Below, piece by piece: positions 7,387 through 16,228 of a DNA stretch of 64,000 nt; position 1 is the first letter of the stretch, and each line of letters opens with the position of its first letter. Location of the stretch: assembly GCA_023393915.1 (NCBI GenBank), contig JAEXBS010000047.1, positions 558,001 through 622,000 on the forward strand. Reading direction: 5' to 3'. The translations under genes and the position numbers were made by a program. Origin of the DNA: Bacteroidota bacterium. GTDB taxonomy: Bacteria; Bacteroidota; Bacteroidia; Flavobacteriales; Weeksellaceae. The notes beneath the pieces are model-generated. The model ran no database searches. It worked only from the letters and a program-made list of their open reading frames with translations, and was not told the origin of the DNA.

Positions 7387-9294
7387 TTAGAACTGGAATT
7401 CTATTCCAATGGTATAATTTCTTGGAAGGGTATTGTAACCAATTACATCCGTATAAGGTGTATTAAAAAGATTTCCAATACTTAAATAACCCTCTAACTT
7501 ATCTGCAATTTTTTGATTCACATGTAGTCCAAATAGATGGTAAGGATCTAACTGGACGTTCTTTACTTCAAACGATTGGTTATCGTAATAAGAGTCACTT
7601 CGCTTAGAAACCCATTGATGGGTTAAACGCAAGGAAGTCTTAGTAGGTAGTGCTAATTCTAGAAAAGAATTGGCACGGTGCTTAGGCAAACGTAGTCGAG
7701 TAAGCGCATTATCTTTTTCCACAAAACTATAATTGGCTCCAATGCGCAAAGGTTCTACTATTTGGTATTCGGCTACAAGCTCAAAACCTTTAACCTTATT
7801 TTCATCAACATTAACAAACTGTCCCACAAAATCTTCCCCTGAGACGTAGGCAAATACGTCTTTTTCATTTCTTAGATAGAACGCTCCGGTTAGTAGTAAA
7901 CTTTGGTCTTTCTTACCGTAGCTTAAATTGATCTCGTGGCTTAAATTGGTTTCAGGCTTTAAATCTTCGTTTCCACGCGTATAGGGTGGTGTACCATAAG
8001 ATTGATAAAGTGTCGGCGCGATAAAAGCCGTTGCTAGAGAATAACCTGCTTTAAAGTAATTATCTCCCGAGTCAATTAAATAATATGGATTCACATTGTA
8101 AACGACATGAGACCCAAATTTAGAGTGCTCAGTAAATCGCAGACCTGCATCGAGATGCAATTGATTCAAAGAAAATTGACCTAGTACGAAAGCATCAAAG
8201 CTTGTATTCTTTGTCTCCTTTTCACTTAAGGTTTCCTCCATCTCTTCTCCACCCCAAGGAAGAGCTTTTGCCCCCATCGCCTGTTTCTCATAAGAGACCC
8301 CAGCACTAAGAGAAGCATTAGGTGAAAAAGTATAGTGGTTTAAAAGTTCAATAAACTGATTTTCTCCTTGATAAAAATATTCATCTTGATATGCTCCCTC
8401 CACTTTATTTTGAAGTAGGCGCTCTGTGTCTGACCAACGGGTTCGAACCAAAAGTTGGCCGTCCTTATAGTTCAAGTTTCCACCAAGTCCGACATAACGC
8501 TGCAAGTCTTTTCCCCGATTCTCACTATCGGCAAAGGCACCAAGATCGTATTGGTGCAAATGATTTTGAATTCCACCCTCAGCATAAAGACCGAACTTCT
8601 CATCGGTATACCGTACTCTTGCAGTACCGCTTTGTCTCTCTCTTCCGTCTTTGTCAAAATCCTCTCCCATGGCAGAAGAAATCCCCTCAGACTTTTCATT
8701 GGATCCCGATAAATCATAAGACCATCCATTGATTTTTCCACCTACATTTACACTTTGACCAAAAGTTGAAAAAGAACCTCCGTTCACTGCGACTTTTCCT
8801 TGTATAGGACTGTTGTAGGATCTATTAGTACGAATGTTAATCACGGAAACCGTAGCATTGGAACCGTAGAGCACCGAAGAAGATCCGTTTAAAATTTCTA
8901 TTGAAGAAATTCCCTCTAAAGGAATCATTCTTAAGTCCATAGCCGTATAGTCGTTACCCGTCACATCACGCAAGGGAACTCCATCGAGTAGAATAAGTAT
9001 GTTGGAAAGCTTACCCCCACGAATCTTAGGGCTCTTTGGCTCTTGCGGGTTGTTCTGAGCACCAGTAATCTGGATTCCACTCACTTCTTGCAATACTTCA
9101 GACAACTCTTTCCCTCGATAAGCCTTTAAATCTTCTTGGGTCAATAAAGTCACATTTTTTCCCGTTTTGTAAAGCTCCTGAGCCTTCTTTGAGGCTACGG
9201 ATACTTCTTCAATCTGAGCTTCACTTTCTTGTTGGGCATAAATACTAGTACTAGCGACAAGCAATGCTCCAACCAAAACCATACGTTTTTTCAT
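7387..9294 (-). CDS. btuB: TonB-dependent receptor, probably for cobalamin (BtuB-like)
   Basis: 635 residues, close to BtuB length. The signal peptide ends near SIYAQ. A TonB-box-like IEEVSVASKK follows, then a plug domain with ILILLDGVPL and SIEILNGSSSVLYGSNA, and a beta barrel ending in GIEFQF. The ligand is inferred from regulation: a cobalamin riboswitch lies in its leader (9408-9556, same strand), which is how B12 receptors are usually controlled. It is transcribed alone and ends at a shared terminator. A receptor for another corrinoid cannot be excluded. Confidence 0.88.
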   Translation of the reverse strand: MKKRMVLVGALLVASTSIYAQQESEAQIEEVSVASKKAQELYKTGKNVTLLTQEDLKAYRGKELSEVLQEVSGIQITGAQNNPQEPKSPKIRGGKLSNILILLDGVPLRDVTGNDYTAMDLRMIPLEGISSIEILNGSSSVLYGSNATVSVINIRTNRSYNSPIQGKVAVNGGSFSTFGQSVNVGGKINGWSYDLSGSNEKSEGISSAMGEDFDKDGRERQSGTARVRYTDEKFGLYAEGGIQNHLHQYDLGAFADSENRGKDLQRYVGLGGNLNYKDGQLLVRTRWSDTERLLQNKVEGAYQDEYFYQGENQFIELLNHYTFSPNASLSAGVSYEKQAMGAKALPWGGEEMEETLSEKETKNTSFDAFVLGQFSLNQLHLDAGLRFTEHSKFGSHVVYNVNPYYLIDSGDNYFKAGYSLATAFIAPTLYQSYGTPPYTRGNEDLKPETNLSHEINLSYGKKDQSLLLTGAFYLRNEKDVFAYVSGEDFVGQFVNVDENKVKGFELVAEYQIVEPLRIGANYSFVEKDNALTRLRLPKHRANSFLELALPTKTSLRLTHQWVSKRSDSYYDNQSFEVKNVQLDPYHLFGLHVNQKIADKLEGYLSIGNLFNTPYTDVIGYNTLPRNYTIGIEFQF

Positions 9295-9407
9295 GTTAAT
9301 TGTTTTAGTTAAAGAATACTTACCGGAAAAAATAAAGACTAATTTCCCAAGCCGGGCGGCAAGGGGTAAAATAGGCTTTTCCTCCGAAAGCGTTAATAAT
9401 TCTGAAC

Positions 9408-9556
9408 TTTGTAGATAGGTTTCCTGACTTTCACATTTCCTTACCTTCTCTCTACATTAAAGTAAAAATGGCTGTAATTAAGGAAACTGTTTTATTGTGA
9501 TTTACAGTTGCGGGGACAGTTGGTGATTTTCGCACCATTCCCTTCTCTAAAAGCAA
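9408..9556 (-). promoter_or_regulatory. Cobalamin (B12) riboswitch in the leader of the BtuB-like receptor gene
   Basis: Read on the minus strand, the leader holds the conserved core GGGAATGGTGCGAAAATCAC, then CTGTCCCCGCAACTGTAA, and further on the 3' element AAGTCAGGAAACCTATCT, in the order and spacing of class-I cobalamin riboswitches. The element sits about 110 bases before the receptor ATG. I found no clear terminator between it and the start codon, so control may act on translation or through a structure I did not resolve. Confidence 0.9.
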
Positions 9557-9589
9557 TGCGAAGATAATTAAAAACGGACAAATAAAAAA

Positions 9590-10072
9590 CTATAGGAAGC
9601 TTTTATCAAAAGAGAAAGGCAATAGATCTCGAATGGATCGGGTTTTACAAACTTCGCCCTCTAGGGTAGCAAAATAGATTTCAATACCTTGGTCCTGGCG
9701 GCTTTCGTATTCCAAAATACTTTGTCTGCAGGCGCCGCAAGGAGGAACCAATGCCGATTTTGAAGGCGCTTTAATTGGGGCACCTAATGCAAATAATTTA
9801 AGAATCTTCTTACCTGGATGGTTCGCTGAAGCCCAAAAAATCGCTGTTCTCTCCGCGCATAAGCCGGAAGGGTAAGCCGCATTTTCTTGATTACTTCCAC
9901 TAACCATTTCCCCATCCTCCAGAAGTAACGCGCAACCAACTAAAAACTCGGAATAGGGTGCATAGGCATTTTTCCTAGCATCGAGCGCTAAATGGAAGAG
10001 CTTTCTTTCCACTTCACTTAATTCATTAAGTGACGAATAATAGAAATAGGGAATTGTGAGTTCTTTATTCAT
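9590..10072 (-). CDS. cdd: Cytidine deaminase
   Basis: Deaminates cytidine and deoxycytidine to uridines in pyrimidine salvage. The zinc site is complete: Cys72-Ala-Glu74 in GLCAERTAIF and Cys112/Cys115 in PPCGACRQSI. The substrate-binding stretch YAPYSEFLVGCALL (37-50) is also present. At 160 residues it is slightly longer than the homotetrameric type (about 130). It is upstream of the B12 riboswitch on the same strand but probably separate from the receptor gene. Confidence 0.92.
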   Translation of the reverse strand: MNKELTIPYFYYSSLNELSEVERKLFHLALDARKNAYAPYSEFLVGCALLLEDGEMVSGSNQENAAYPSGLCAERTAIFWASANHPGKKILKLFALGAPIKAPSKSALVPPCGACRQSILEYESRQDQGIEIYFATLEGEVCKTRSIRDLLPFSFDKSFL

Positions 10073-10197
10073 AAAATTTATTTGTAAAGTAAAGTTAAGT
10101 TATTTCTTCAATAACACCGCACTTAAGCCCCCAACAGTCTAGAAAAAAGGCTATTTTTACTTTCTATTCACTAGACGTTTTAAAAATATTACAAAAG

Positions 10198-11250
10198 ATG
10201 AAACTTTTTGAATCCCTCCAGTTACGGAATTTGTCTCTTCCCAATCGCATTGTCCTTTCTCCCATGTGTATGTACTCGGCAAAGGAAGGGGTCATGAACG
10301 ATTTTCATAAAGTGCATTATGCGCATCATGCTCAGGGAGGTGCGGGACTTATAATGATTGAAGCAACAGGAGTAGTTCCTGAGGGCCGGATTACTTCCAA
10401 ATGCTTAGGCTTATGGAACGATAAGCAGAAAGAGCAATTAAAAAATGTTGTGGATTTCATACACAATTATACCGATTCAAAAGTTGGAATTCAACTGGCG
10501 CATGCCGGAAGAAAAGCTTCCACGTGGGAAGGAGTTCAATTAAGTCCTAAAGAGGGCTGGCCGACGCTGGCACCTAGCCCTATACCTTATAAACCAGAAG
10601 AAATATCCCCTATACCCCTATCCTTGAGTGAAATTAAAGGAATAACCAAGTCCTTCTCCGAGGCGGCTGAAAGGGCATTAGAAGCCAATGTGGATGCAAT
10701 CGAAATTCATGCAGCGCACGGCTACTTGCTCCACGAATTCTTATCACCATTATCCAACCAAAGGGAGGATCAATACGGAGGAAGTTTAGAAAACCGGAGC
10801 CGATTCTTACTTGAGATCACCCAAAACCTTAACACTCTTTTGGACGATATTCATCCACTTTTCGTTCGAATCTCTGCTGATGAATACGCTCTAGGAGGCT
10901 GGGATGTAGAAGAAAGTGTGAAGCTTTCCCGATCCTTAAAAGACGCAGGAGTAGATCTCATTGATGTATCGAGTGGTGGAAATATTCATGGAGCAAGAAT
11001 ATCCGTGTATGACTCGTACCAAGTGCCCTTCTCGGCTCAAATCAAAAAAGAGGTGGGTATAAAAACAGGAGCCGTGGGCCTCATTAAAACAGCGAAACAG
11101 GCTGAAGGAATACTAGAAAATAACGAGGCCGATCTAATTTTCATGGGCCGGGCCTTACTACGAGATCCTTTCTTACCTGCCCGAAGTGCAGTTGAAAATG
11201 GTGAAACATGTTTTTATCCACACCAATACGAAAGAGGAATGAAAATATGA
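10198..11250 (+). CDS. Old yellow enzyme family ene-reductase (YqjM/NamA type)
   Basis: FMN-dependent NAD(P)H oxidoreductase that reduces activated C=C bonds. The 350 residues form a full TIM barrel. Cys24 and Tyr26 in SPMCMYS match Cys26/Tyr28 of YqjM, and His171/His174 in EIHAAHGYLLHEF are the substrate-binding pair. The stretches QREDQYGGSLENRSRF and FMGRALLRDP are typical of this subfamily. The physiological substrate is unknown. Its TGA overlaps the ATG of the DUF2752 gene (ATGA). Confidence 0.9.
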   Translation: MKLFESLQLRNLSLPNRIVLSPMCMYSAKEGVMNDFHKVHYAHHAQGGAGLIMIEATGVVPEGRITSKCLGLWNDKQKEQLKNVVDFIHNYTDSKVGIQLAHAGRKASTWEGVQLSPKEGWPTLAPSPIPYKPEEISPIPLSLSEIKGITKSFSEAAERALEANVDAIEIHAAHGYLLHEFLSPLSNQREDQYGGSLENRSRFLLEITQNLNTLLDDIHPLFVRISADEYALGGWDVEESVKLSRSLKDAGVDLIDVSSGGNIHGARISVYDSYQVPFSAQIKKEVGIKTGAVGLIKTAKQAEGILENNEADLIFMGRALLRDPFLPARSAVENGETCFYPHQYERGMKI

Positions 11251-11519
11251 AACTACTGCTTTTATGGTGGACTTGCCCTTATCGAGCGTATTTGGGAATT
11301 GAGTGCTACGGATGCGGCGCTCAAACTGCACTAATGCTCCTACTCGAAGGCAAAATCACCGAATCCTTCCACACTTATCCTGCATTGTTATCCCTACTTC
11401 CACTTTTTATTTTACTTGTGGTCTCTTTTCTGGATAAAAAAAGAAAGTACCGACCTGCGATACTTTCTTTAACGATTGTAAATATACTAGTGATACTCGT
11501 CTCTTATTACTTTTTCTAA
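11247..11519 (+). CDS. DUF2752 small membrane protein
   Basis: 90 residues from the ATG that overlaps the preceding stop as ATGA; a longer in-frame reading begins inside the upstream gene and is unlikely. It carries the DUF2752 signature CPYRAYLGIECYGCGAQTA, with three cysteines and a Gly-rich turn, followed by two hydrophobic helices (about residues 43-58 and 70-88). Function unknown. Its stop codon ends at the base directly before the end of hemL on the other strand. Confidence 0.8.
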   Translation: MKLLLLWWTCPYRAYLGIECYGCGAQTALMLLLEGKITESFHTYPALLSLLPLFILLVVSFLDKKRKYRPAILSLTIVNILVILVSYYFF

Positions 11520-12797
11520 TTAAGCTTTAAACTTTCTTACGGCTTCTAAAGTCTTATTAATCTCCATATCTTTAATGGCAGAAGAAATAAACCACGTTTC
11601 ATAACCGCTTGGCGGGAGGTATACCCCTTCTTTAAGCAAATGGTGGAAAAATTCATTGAATAAAGAATGGTTGGCCTCTGTGGCCTGATCAAAATTACGG
11701 ACTTCACTTCGCTCAAAAAATACAGACATCATAGAGCCGCACCGGTTAATAACATGTTCAATTCCTTTCTCTAAAAGAATTTCATTAATTCCCTGATCCA
11801 GACGCTCTGTAGTTTTATTTAAGTCGGAATAAAAAGAATCGTTTTCCAAAAGCAGCTCCAAAGTTTTTAACCCTGCGCGCATTGCCAATGGATTGCCGCT
11901 TAAAGTTCCCGCCTGATAAACCGCCCCTTTAGGTGCTAAATGATCCATGATTTCATTTCTACCTGCGAAAGCCCCTACTGGCAATCCACCTCCAATTACT
12001 TTTCCAAAAGTGACAAGATCTGCCTTAATTGAGAACCACTCTTGTGCACCACCAAAGGCCAAACGAAATCCCGTCATCACCTCATCAAAAATAAGAAGTG
12101 CACCTTGCTGATCACAGAGCTCACGTAGCTGCTTTAAAAAATTTTCGTTGGGAAGAACGCATCCCATATTCCCAGCAACCGGTTCAATAATTACCGCAGC
12201 AATAGGTTCACTTTTTTCAAACAAGGCTCTGACCTCTTCAATATCATTGTACCTAGCCAAAAGTGTATCCTTGGCTGTTCCTTGTGTTACCCCTGGGGAA
12301 CTTGGATGTCCAAATGTAGCAGCGCCCGATCCTGCCTCGATCAGAAAAGAATCTGAATGCCCATGGTAGCATCCCTTAAACTTGATGATTTTGTCTCGCC
12401 CTGTAAATCCACGAGCTAGTCTCACCGCACTCATGCAAGCCTCAGTACCGGAAGACACCATTCGAACCTGGTCAACTCCTGGAACTCTTGATACCACTAA
12501 TTTTGCAATCAGAGTTTCTAGCTCTGTGGGCGTTCCAAAAGAAAAACCTTTCTCTGCTTGCGATTGAACTTCTTTGAGAACCTCAGGATGGGTATGACCT
12601 AAAATAGCGGGCCCCCAAGAATTGACATAATCAATATACTCTCGATTATCTTCATCCCATAGATAGGCACCTTTTGCTTCTTTCATAAACAAAGGAACTC
12701 CTCCAACGGATTTAAAAGCGCGTACAGGAGAGTTCACTCCTCCTGGTATGTATTTTTGGGCCTCTGCAAACAAAGCCGAACTTCTTTGGTATAACAT
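11520..12797 (-). CDS. hemL: Glutamate-1-semialdehyde 2,1-aminomutase
   Basis: Second step of the C5 heme pathway: glutamate-1-semialdehyde to 5-aminolevulinate, using PLP. Counting from the ATG at 12797 (425 residues), the PLP lysine is Lys266 in VTFGKVIGGGLPVGAF. Other marks are YIPGGVNSPVRAF (16-28), the phosphate loop VSSGTEA (114-120) and LIFDEVMTGFR. An extension to 12917 would add 40 residues with no family support. HemB, the next enzyme of the pathway, is encoded at 54990-55985. Confidence 0.95.
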   Translation of the reverse strand: MLYQRSSALFAEAQKYIPGGVNSPVRAFKSVGGVPLFMKEAKGAYLWDEDNREYIDYVNSWGPAILGHTHPEVLKEVQSQAEKGFSFGTPTELETLIAKLVVSRVPGVDQVRMVSSGTEACMSAVRLARGFTGRDKIIKFKGCYHGHSDSFLIEAGSGAATFGHPSSPGVTQGTAKDTLLARYNDIEEVRALFEKSEPIAAVIIEPVAGNMGCVLPNENFLKQLRELCDQQGALLIFDEVMTGFRLAFGGAQEWFSIKADLVTFGKVIGGGLPVGAFAGRNEIMDHLAPKGAVYQAGTLSGNPLAMRAGLKTLELLLENDSFYSDLNKTTERLDQGINEILLEKGIEHVINRCGSMMSVFFERSEVRNFDQATEANHSLFNEFFHHLLKEGVYLPPSGYETWFISSAIKDMEINKTLEAVRKFKA

Positions 12798-12879
12798 AAA
12801 GATTAATTTACTTTTTAGAATTGGTATTTTCCGACAACACGTTGCTTGATTAGAATAAGTCCGTAGACCTTTAGAAAAT

Positions 12880-13929
12880 CTAAGAACGTGGCTTCCTTCG
12901 CTGAAGGTACAGTACACTTCCGACTTTTGGCTCTTCTCCAGGTCTCATCCTATTTTTAGAATACAAACTCGAGAGTTTAATACCAAATTTTTGTGCGATA
13001 TCGTGCATGGATTCCCCCACTTTAACTTCATAGGTTGACACTACGGCCTGTGAGGATTTTGCTTCTAAGAATAAGACATCATTTTTTTCTAATGCTTCAC
13101 TTTTAAGCTCATTCCAATGAATAAGTCTTGATTCACTGATCTTAAATTTATCACTGATAAACGCAGTGGTCGTTGAAGCGGGAACAATAATAAACTTCTT
13201 CCCTGAGTTGGGGTGGCTTTTAATTAAAATCTCTTGCAAAAGCTCAGTATCTGACTTGATCTTCTCTACTTTTTCCACACGTTTAGCGTACGAAGTTTGT
13301 TCGTAAGGAACTTGTATAGTAACAGGTTGTGCTTGTACCTTACTCTGATCCAATTGCGCCATAAAAATACGATCTTCTTTAAGCGAAGGATAAAGATTTA
13401 ATAAGGTTAAAAGAACCTCCTTACTTGAACTTTTATCAAACTCATAAAGTCGATGCTTTTCAATCTTATCTATTAGAATATAAGCATAACGCGGATTGGT
13501 GGCATACCCTGCTTTCTTAAGACCGTGAGCCCAAGCTTTATAATCCATCTGATCTAATAGAAATAAATTCTGATAGTATTTTCTAAATCTCAAAAACTTG
13601 GAGTGATCTTCATAAGACTCTCTGGCGTCTTTATATACGCGAAAGCATTCATTTGGTGCATCATCTGTATGAGACATACTAGGTCCGCTCCACTCAGCTT
13701 TGCATTTAATTCCAAAATGATTATTTCCCTCACGAGCCAATCGGCTTTGCCCCCCTCCTGTCTCTAATAAACCTTGAGCCAAAGTAATGGAGGCGGGAAT
13801 CTGATATTTCTCCATTTCTTCAACGGCGTAAGGTGCAAATTTTTGAATGTATTGGTCCTCTGTTTTCCAAACTTGAGCCGAAAGGATACCGACCCAAAAT
13901 AAAACACCACAAACGAGAATTTTACTCAT
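12880..13929 (-). CDS. Secreted glucosaminidase (GH73-like) with C-terminal LysM
   Basis: 349 residues: a signal peptide to about residue 19 (GILSAQ), then a glucosaminidase domain with ITLAQGLLETGGGQS (probable acid Glu56), NNHFGIKC and YKAWAHGLKKAGYATNPRYA, which are classic flagellar-FlgJ/GH73 motifs. The C-terminal half has two LysM-like stretches; the last, TYEVKVGESMHDIAQKFGIK, is clear. The protein probably cuts cell-wall glycan during growth or division. hemL follows after 82 bases on the same strand. Confidence 0.9.
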   Translation of the reverse strand: MSKILVCGVLFWVGILSAQVWKTEDQYIQKFAPYAVEEMEKYQIPASITLAQGLLETGGGQSRLAREGNNHFGIKCKAEWSGPSMSHTDDAPNECFRVYKDARESYEDHSKFLRFRKYYQNLFLLDQMDYKAWAHGLKKAGYATNPRYAYILIDKIEKHRLYEFDKSSSKEVLLTLLNLYPSLKEDRIFMAQLDQSKVQAQPVTIQVPYEQTSYAKRVEKVEKIKSDTELLQEILIKSHPNSGKKFIIVPASTTTAFISDKFKISESRLIHWNELKSEALEKNDVLFLEAKSSQAVVSTYEVKVGESMHDIAQKFGIKLSSLYSKNRMRPGEEPKVGSVLYLQRRKPRS

Positions 13930-13962
13930 CTTTATCTTCTTATTTATCGGGAAACCATTTCC

Positions 13963-14889
13963 CTAAGTTCTTACATTATAATTATCCTTTGCTCTAATCA
14001 GCGTTCTTGATTTTCTATTCAAAAAATCATTGGCACCTGTAATCCCTTGGAGTCCACCGGTATGGAAGGCCAAAATCTTCGATCCTTCCGCAAAATAACC
14101 TTTTTCTAATAATTGAAAAAGAGAACTCATCATCTTACCTGTATAGATAGGATCCAATGCAACTCCATAAAGATCCCAAAATCCATTGATAAACTCCACA
14201 AGGGATTCGGGAATCTTTCCATAACCCCCAAAACTCGCGTCGTATAAATCAAAGTCTTTTGACCCTGAAAGTTCTTCAATTCTTGATCTTTGCGAAAAGT
14301 CTCGAACTACTGAAAAACCAAGAACCTTTTGCCCTTCTTTTCGGAATCGTGTGATCCCTGCTAAAGTACCTCCGGTCCCGACTGCGCTGCAAAGATAATC
14401 AAATCTCTGAGTCTCCTCAGAGAGCATATACTGTATCCCTTCAACTGCCTTTTTATCGGTTCCACCTTCTGGAATCCATACGCACGACTCAATCTCAGAT
14501 TCTATTTTTGCTTGCAATTTTTGCTTGTCTCGATAAATCTCTCTACTAACAAAAATCAGCTTCATTCCCCGACTCGCAGCAAACCTGAGTGTAGGGTTTT
14601 CCATTGCAATGGGTTCCAACTCTTCGCCTCTAATAATTCCTACGGTTGGTAAGTTGAACTGATGACCGACGGCTGCCAAAGCAGCAATATGATTGGAATA
14701 AGCTCCACCAGCGGAACATAAGGTCGCAGGCTGATTTCTGCTTAGAACCTGCTTAACACAATAATATAGTTTCCAGTACTTATTCCCCGAAATCAATGGG
14801 TCAATCAAGTCTTCCCTCTTGATATAAAGCTCAACAGGAGAACTAGTAGGAAGAGCAAGGATAGGTATACGAAATTGCGGCAGCTCCAT
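13963..14889 (-). CDS. ACC deaminase / D-cysteine desulfhydrase family PLP enzyme
   Basis: 308 residues of the fold-type II PLP family. The PLP lysine is Lys37 in DPLISGNKYWKL, and LCSAGGAYSNHIAALAA is the phosphate-binding region. The glycine loop SAVGTGGTLAGI follows. The family contains 1-aminocyclopropane-1-carboxylate deaminase and D-cysteine desulfhydrase; the choice cannot be made by eye, though bacterial members more often act on D-cysteine. A -7 box ends only seven bases before the ATG, so the mRNA may be nearly leaderless. Confidence 0.85.
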   Translation of the reverse strand: MELPQFRIPILALPTSSPVELYIKREDLIDPLISGNKYWKLYYCVKQVLSRNQPATLCSAGGAYSNHIAALAAVGHQFNLPTVGIIRGEELEPIAMENPTLRFAASRGMKLIFVSREIYRDKQKLQAKIESEIESCVWIPEGGTDKKAVEGIQYMLSEETQRFDYLCSAVGTGGTLAGITRFRKEGQKVLGFSVVRDFSQRSRIEELSGSKDFDLYDASFGGYGKIPESLVEFINGFWDLYGVALDPIYTGKMMSSLFQLLEKGYFAEGSKILAFHTGGLQGITGANDFLNRKSRTLIRAKDNYNVRT

Positions 14890-14896
14890 GATTCTG

Positions 14897-14904
14897 CAAA
14901 TTTA
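14897..14904 (-). promoter_or_regulatory. -7 box (TAAATTTG) abutting the ACC-deaminase-like gene
   Basis: Exact TAnnTTTG on the minus strand, seven bases from the start codon. No clear -33 element. Confidence 0.4.
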
Positions 14905-15007
14905 GTAATATTGTAGGAGTCGCTAATAGAGTAAAGGAAAACGAACCGAAGAATCGTTTTTTCATTCTGCAAAAAAAAGATTTATTTTCTCTTGAGAATT
15001 TAATACC

Positions 15008-15526
15008 TTGCACGAGCAAAACTTAGAGTTCGTGGGCGATAAAGAGCAAATCTTTTCGAAACTTATAAAGGATAATCAGGGGCTGATTATAAAAGTTTCA
15101 CGACTCTATACCAATTCCCTAGAAGACGAAGAGGATCTTTTTCAAGAGATTGTGTTACAATTATGGAGAAGCTACGACTCATTTAAGGGACAAAGCAAAA
15201 TTTCAACCTGGATGTACCGGGTTGCCCTAAACACAGCAATCACACTTTTTAGAAAGAAAAGCAAATCTCCGAAAACCGATGAACTGAAAGATTTCCATCA
15301 CAGCGATTATGTGGAACAAGATGATGAGAAGCAGCAGCAAATCTCTTTGCTCTACCGGGTCATCAAACTACTACCGAAGGTAGAACGTGCAATTGTTATG
15401 ATGTATTTAGACGATCAACCTTACCGTGAGATCGCAGAAACTTTAGGAATATCGGAGGTAAATGCGCGCGTTAAAATGAACCGTCTGAAAAAGACATTAA
15501 AAGAACTAATGGAGACCCATGCCTGA
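15008..15526 (+). CDS. ECF-type RNA polymerase sigma factor
   Basis: 172 residues. Region 2 is visible as EEDLFQEIVLQLWRSYDSFKGQSKISTWMYRVALN and region 4 as LPKVERAIVMMYLDDQPYREIAETLGISEVNARVKMNRLKK, which holds the helix-turn-helix. Regions 1 and 3 are absent, as in ECF factors. The frame opens with a TTG; there is no nearby ATG, so the exact start is uncertain. It overlaps the next membrane-protein gene by eight bases, the common layout of a sigma factor with its membrane regulator. Confidence 0.88.
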   Translation: MHEQNLEFVGDKEQIFSKLIKDNQGLIIKVSRLYTNSLEDEEDLFQEIVLQLWRSYDSFKGQSKISTWMYRVALNTAITLFRKKSKSPKTDELKDFHHSDYVEQDDEKQQQISLLYRVIKLLPKVERAIVMMYLDDQPYREIAETLGISEVNARVKMNRLKKTLKELMETHA

Positions 15527-16196
15527 GTTTGATTTAGACAGCCTTAAGAATCAATGGCAAGAACAGAGCGCTGAAAAGAAATACGGCGATAGGGAGATTC
15601 TAGGAATGCTCAATAAAAAGTCACGGAATTATGTGAAATACATTTTTTACATTTCACTAGCTGAATTCCTTTTTATTTTGATTCTCAACCTCTACTATCT
15701 ATTTCAAGGAAATGACCTAAAAGATTTTATGCATTTGCTACAGAAATTAGGTGCAGCGGACAGCGAAAGATACCGAACCAATTTCACTTATTTCTATAAC
15801 GTGGCAAAAGTTACTAGTCTCGTGGTGACCTGCTATTTCGTTATTATTTTCTATATATCGTACAAAAAAATTCATGTTGAACAGAACCTCAAGGCATTCA
15901 ATGTTCACATCATGAAATTCCGCAAAATCGTAAACGTGTTCATTTTGCTTAACATCTTCCTAATGATTCTCTTCTTAGGGTTTTTGACGGCATTTATTGC
16001 AGGTGTGATTACCAACGAGCAAATCGTTATGGATACCTCTACCTTGACTGGATTTATCACAGGAATTATCGTTTCCTGTATATTATGCGTAGTATTGCTA
16101 TGGCTGTATTACCGACTGGTTTATGGTATTTTGATGGGTCGATTAGGTAGAAACCTCAAGCAACTAAAAGAGATCGAAGAGAATACGGAAAATTAA
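15519..16196 (+). CDS. Four-helix membrane protein, possible anti-sigma partner
   Basis: 225 residues: a soluble N-terminus of about 40 residues (DLDSLKNQWQEQ), then four hydrophobic helices at about 43-63, 95-115, 134-160 and 172-200, and a basic/acidic tail. It overlaps the ECF sigma gene by eight bases, so it is probably translationally coupled to it. Similar proteins follow ECF genes in other flavobacteria. No zinc anti-sigma motif (HxxxCxxC) is present. The anti-sigma role rests on position only. Confidence 0.7.
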   Translation: MPEFDLDSLKNQWQEQSAEKKYGDREILGMLNKKSRNYVKYIFYISLAEFLFILILNLYYLFQGNDLKDFMHLLQKLGAADSERYRTNFTYFYNVAKVTSLVVTCYFVIIFYISYKKIHVEQNLKAFNVHIMKFRKIVNVFILLNIFLMILFLGFLTAFIAGVITNEQIVMDTSTLTGFITGIIVSCILCVVLLWLYYRLVYGILMGRLGRNLKQLKEIEENTEN

Positions 16197-16200
16197 ATTT

Positions 16201-16228
16201 AAAAGAGCTCCTTTTTTTAGAGCTCTTT
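16201..16228. terminator. Bidirectional terminator overlapping the rpoN stop
   Basis: Perfect stem AAAAGAGCTC / GAGCTCTTTT with an eight-base loop. The loop contains the stop codon of rpoN on the minus strand. It serves both convergent genes. Confidence 0.85.
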
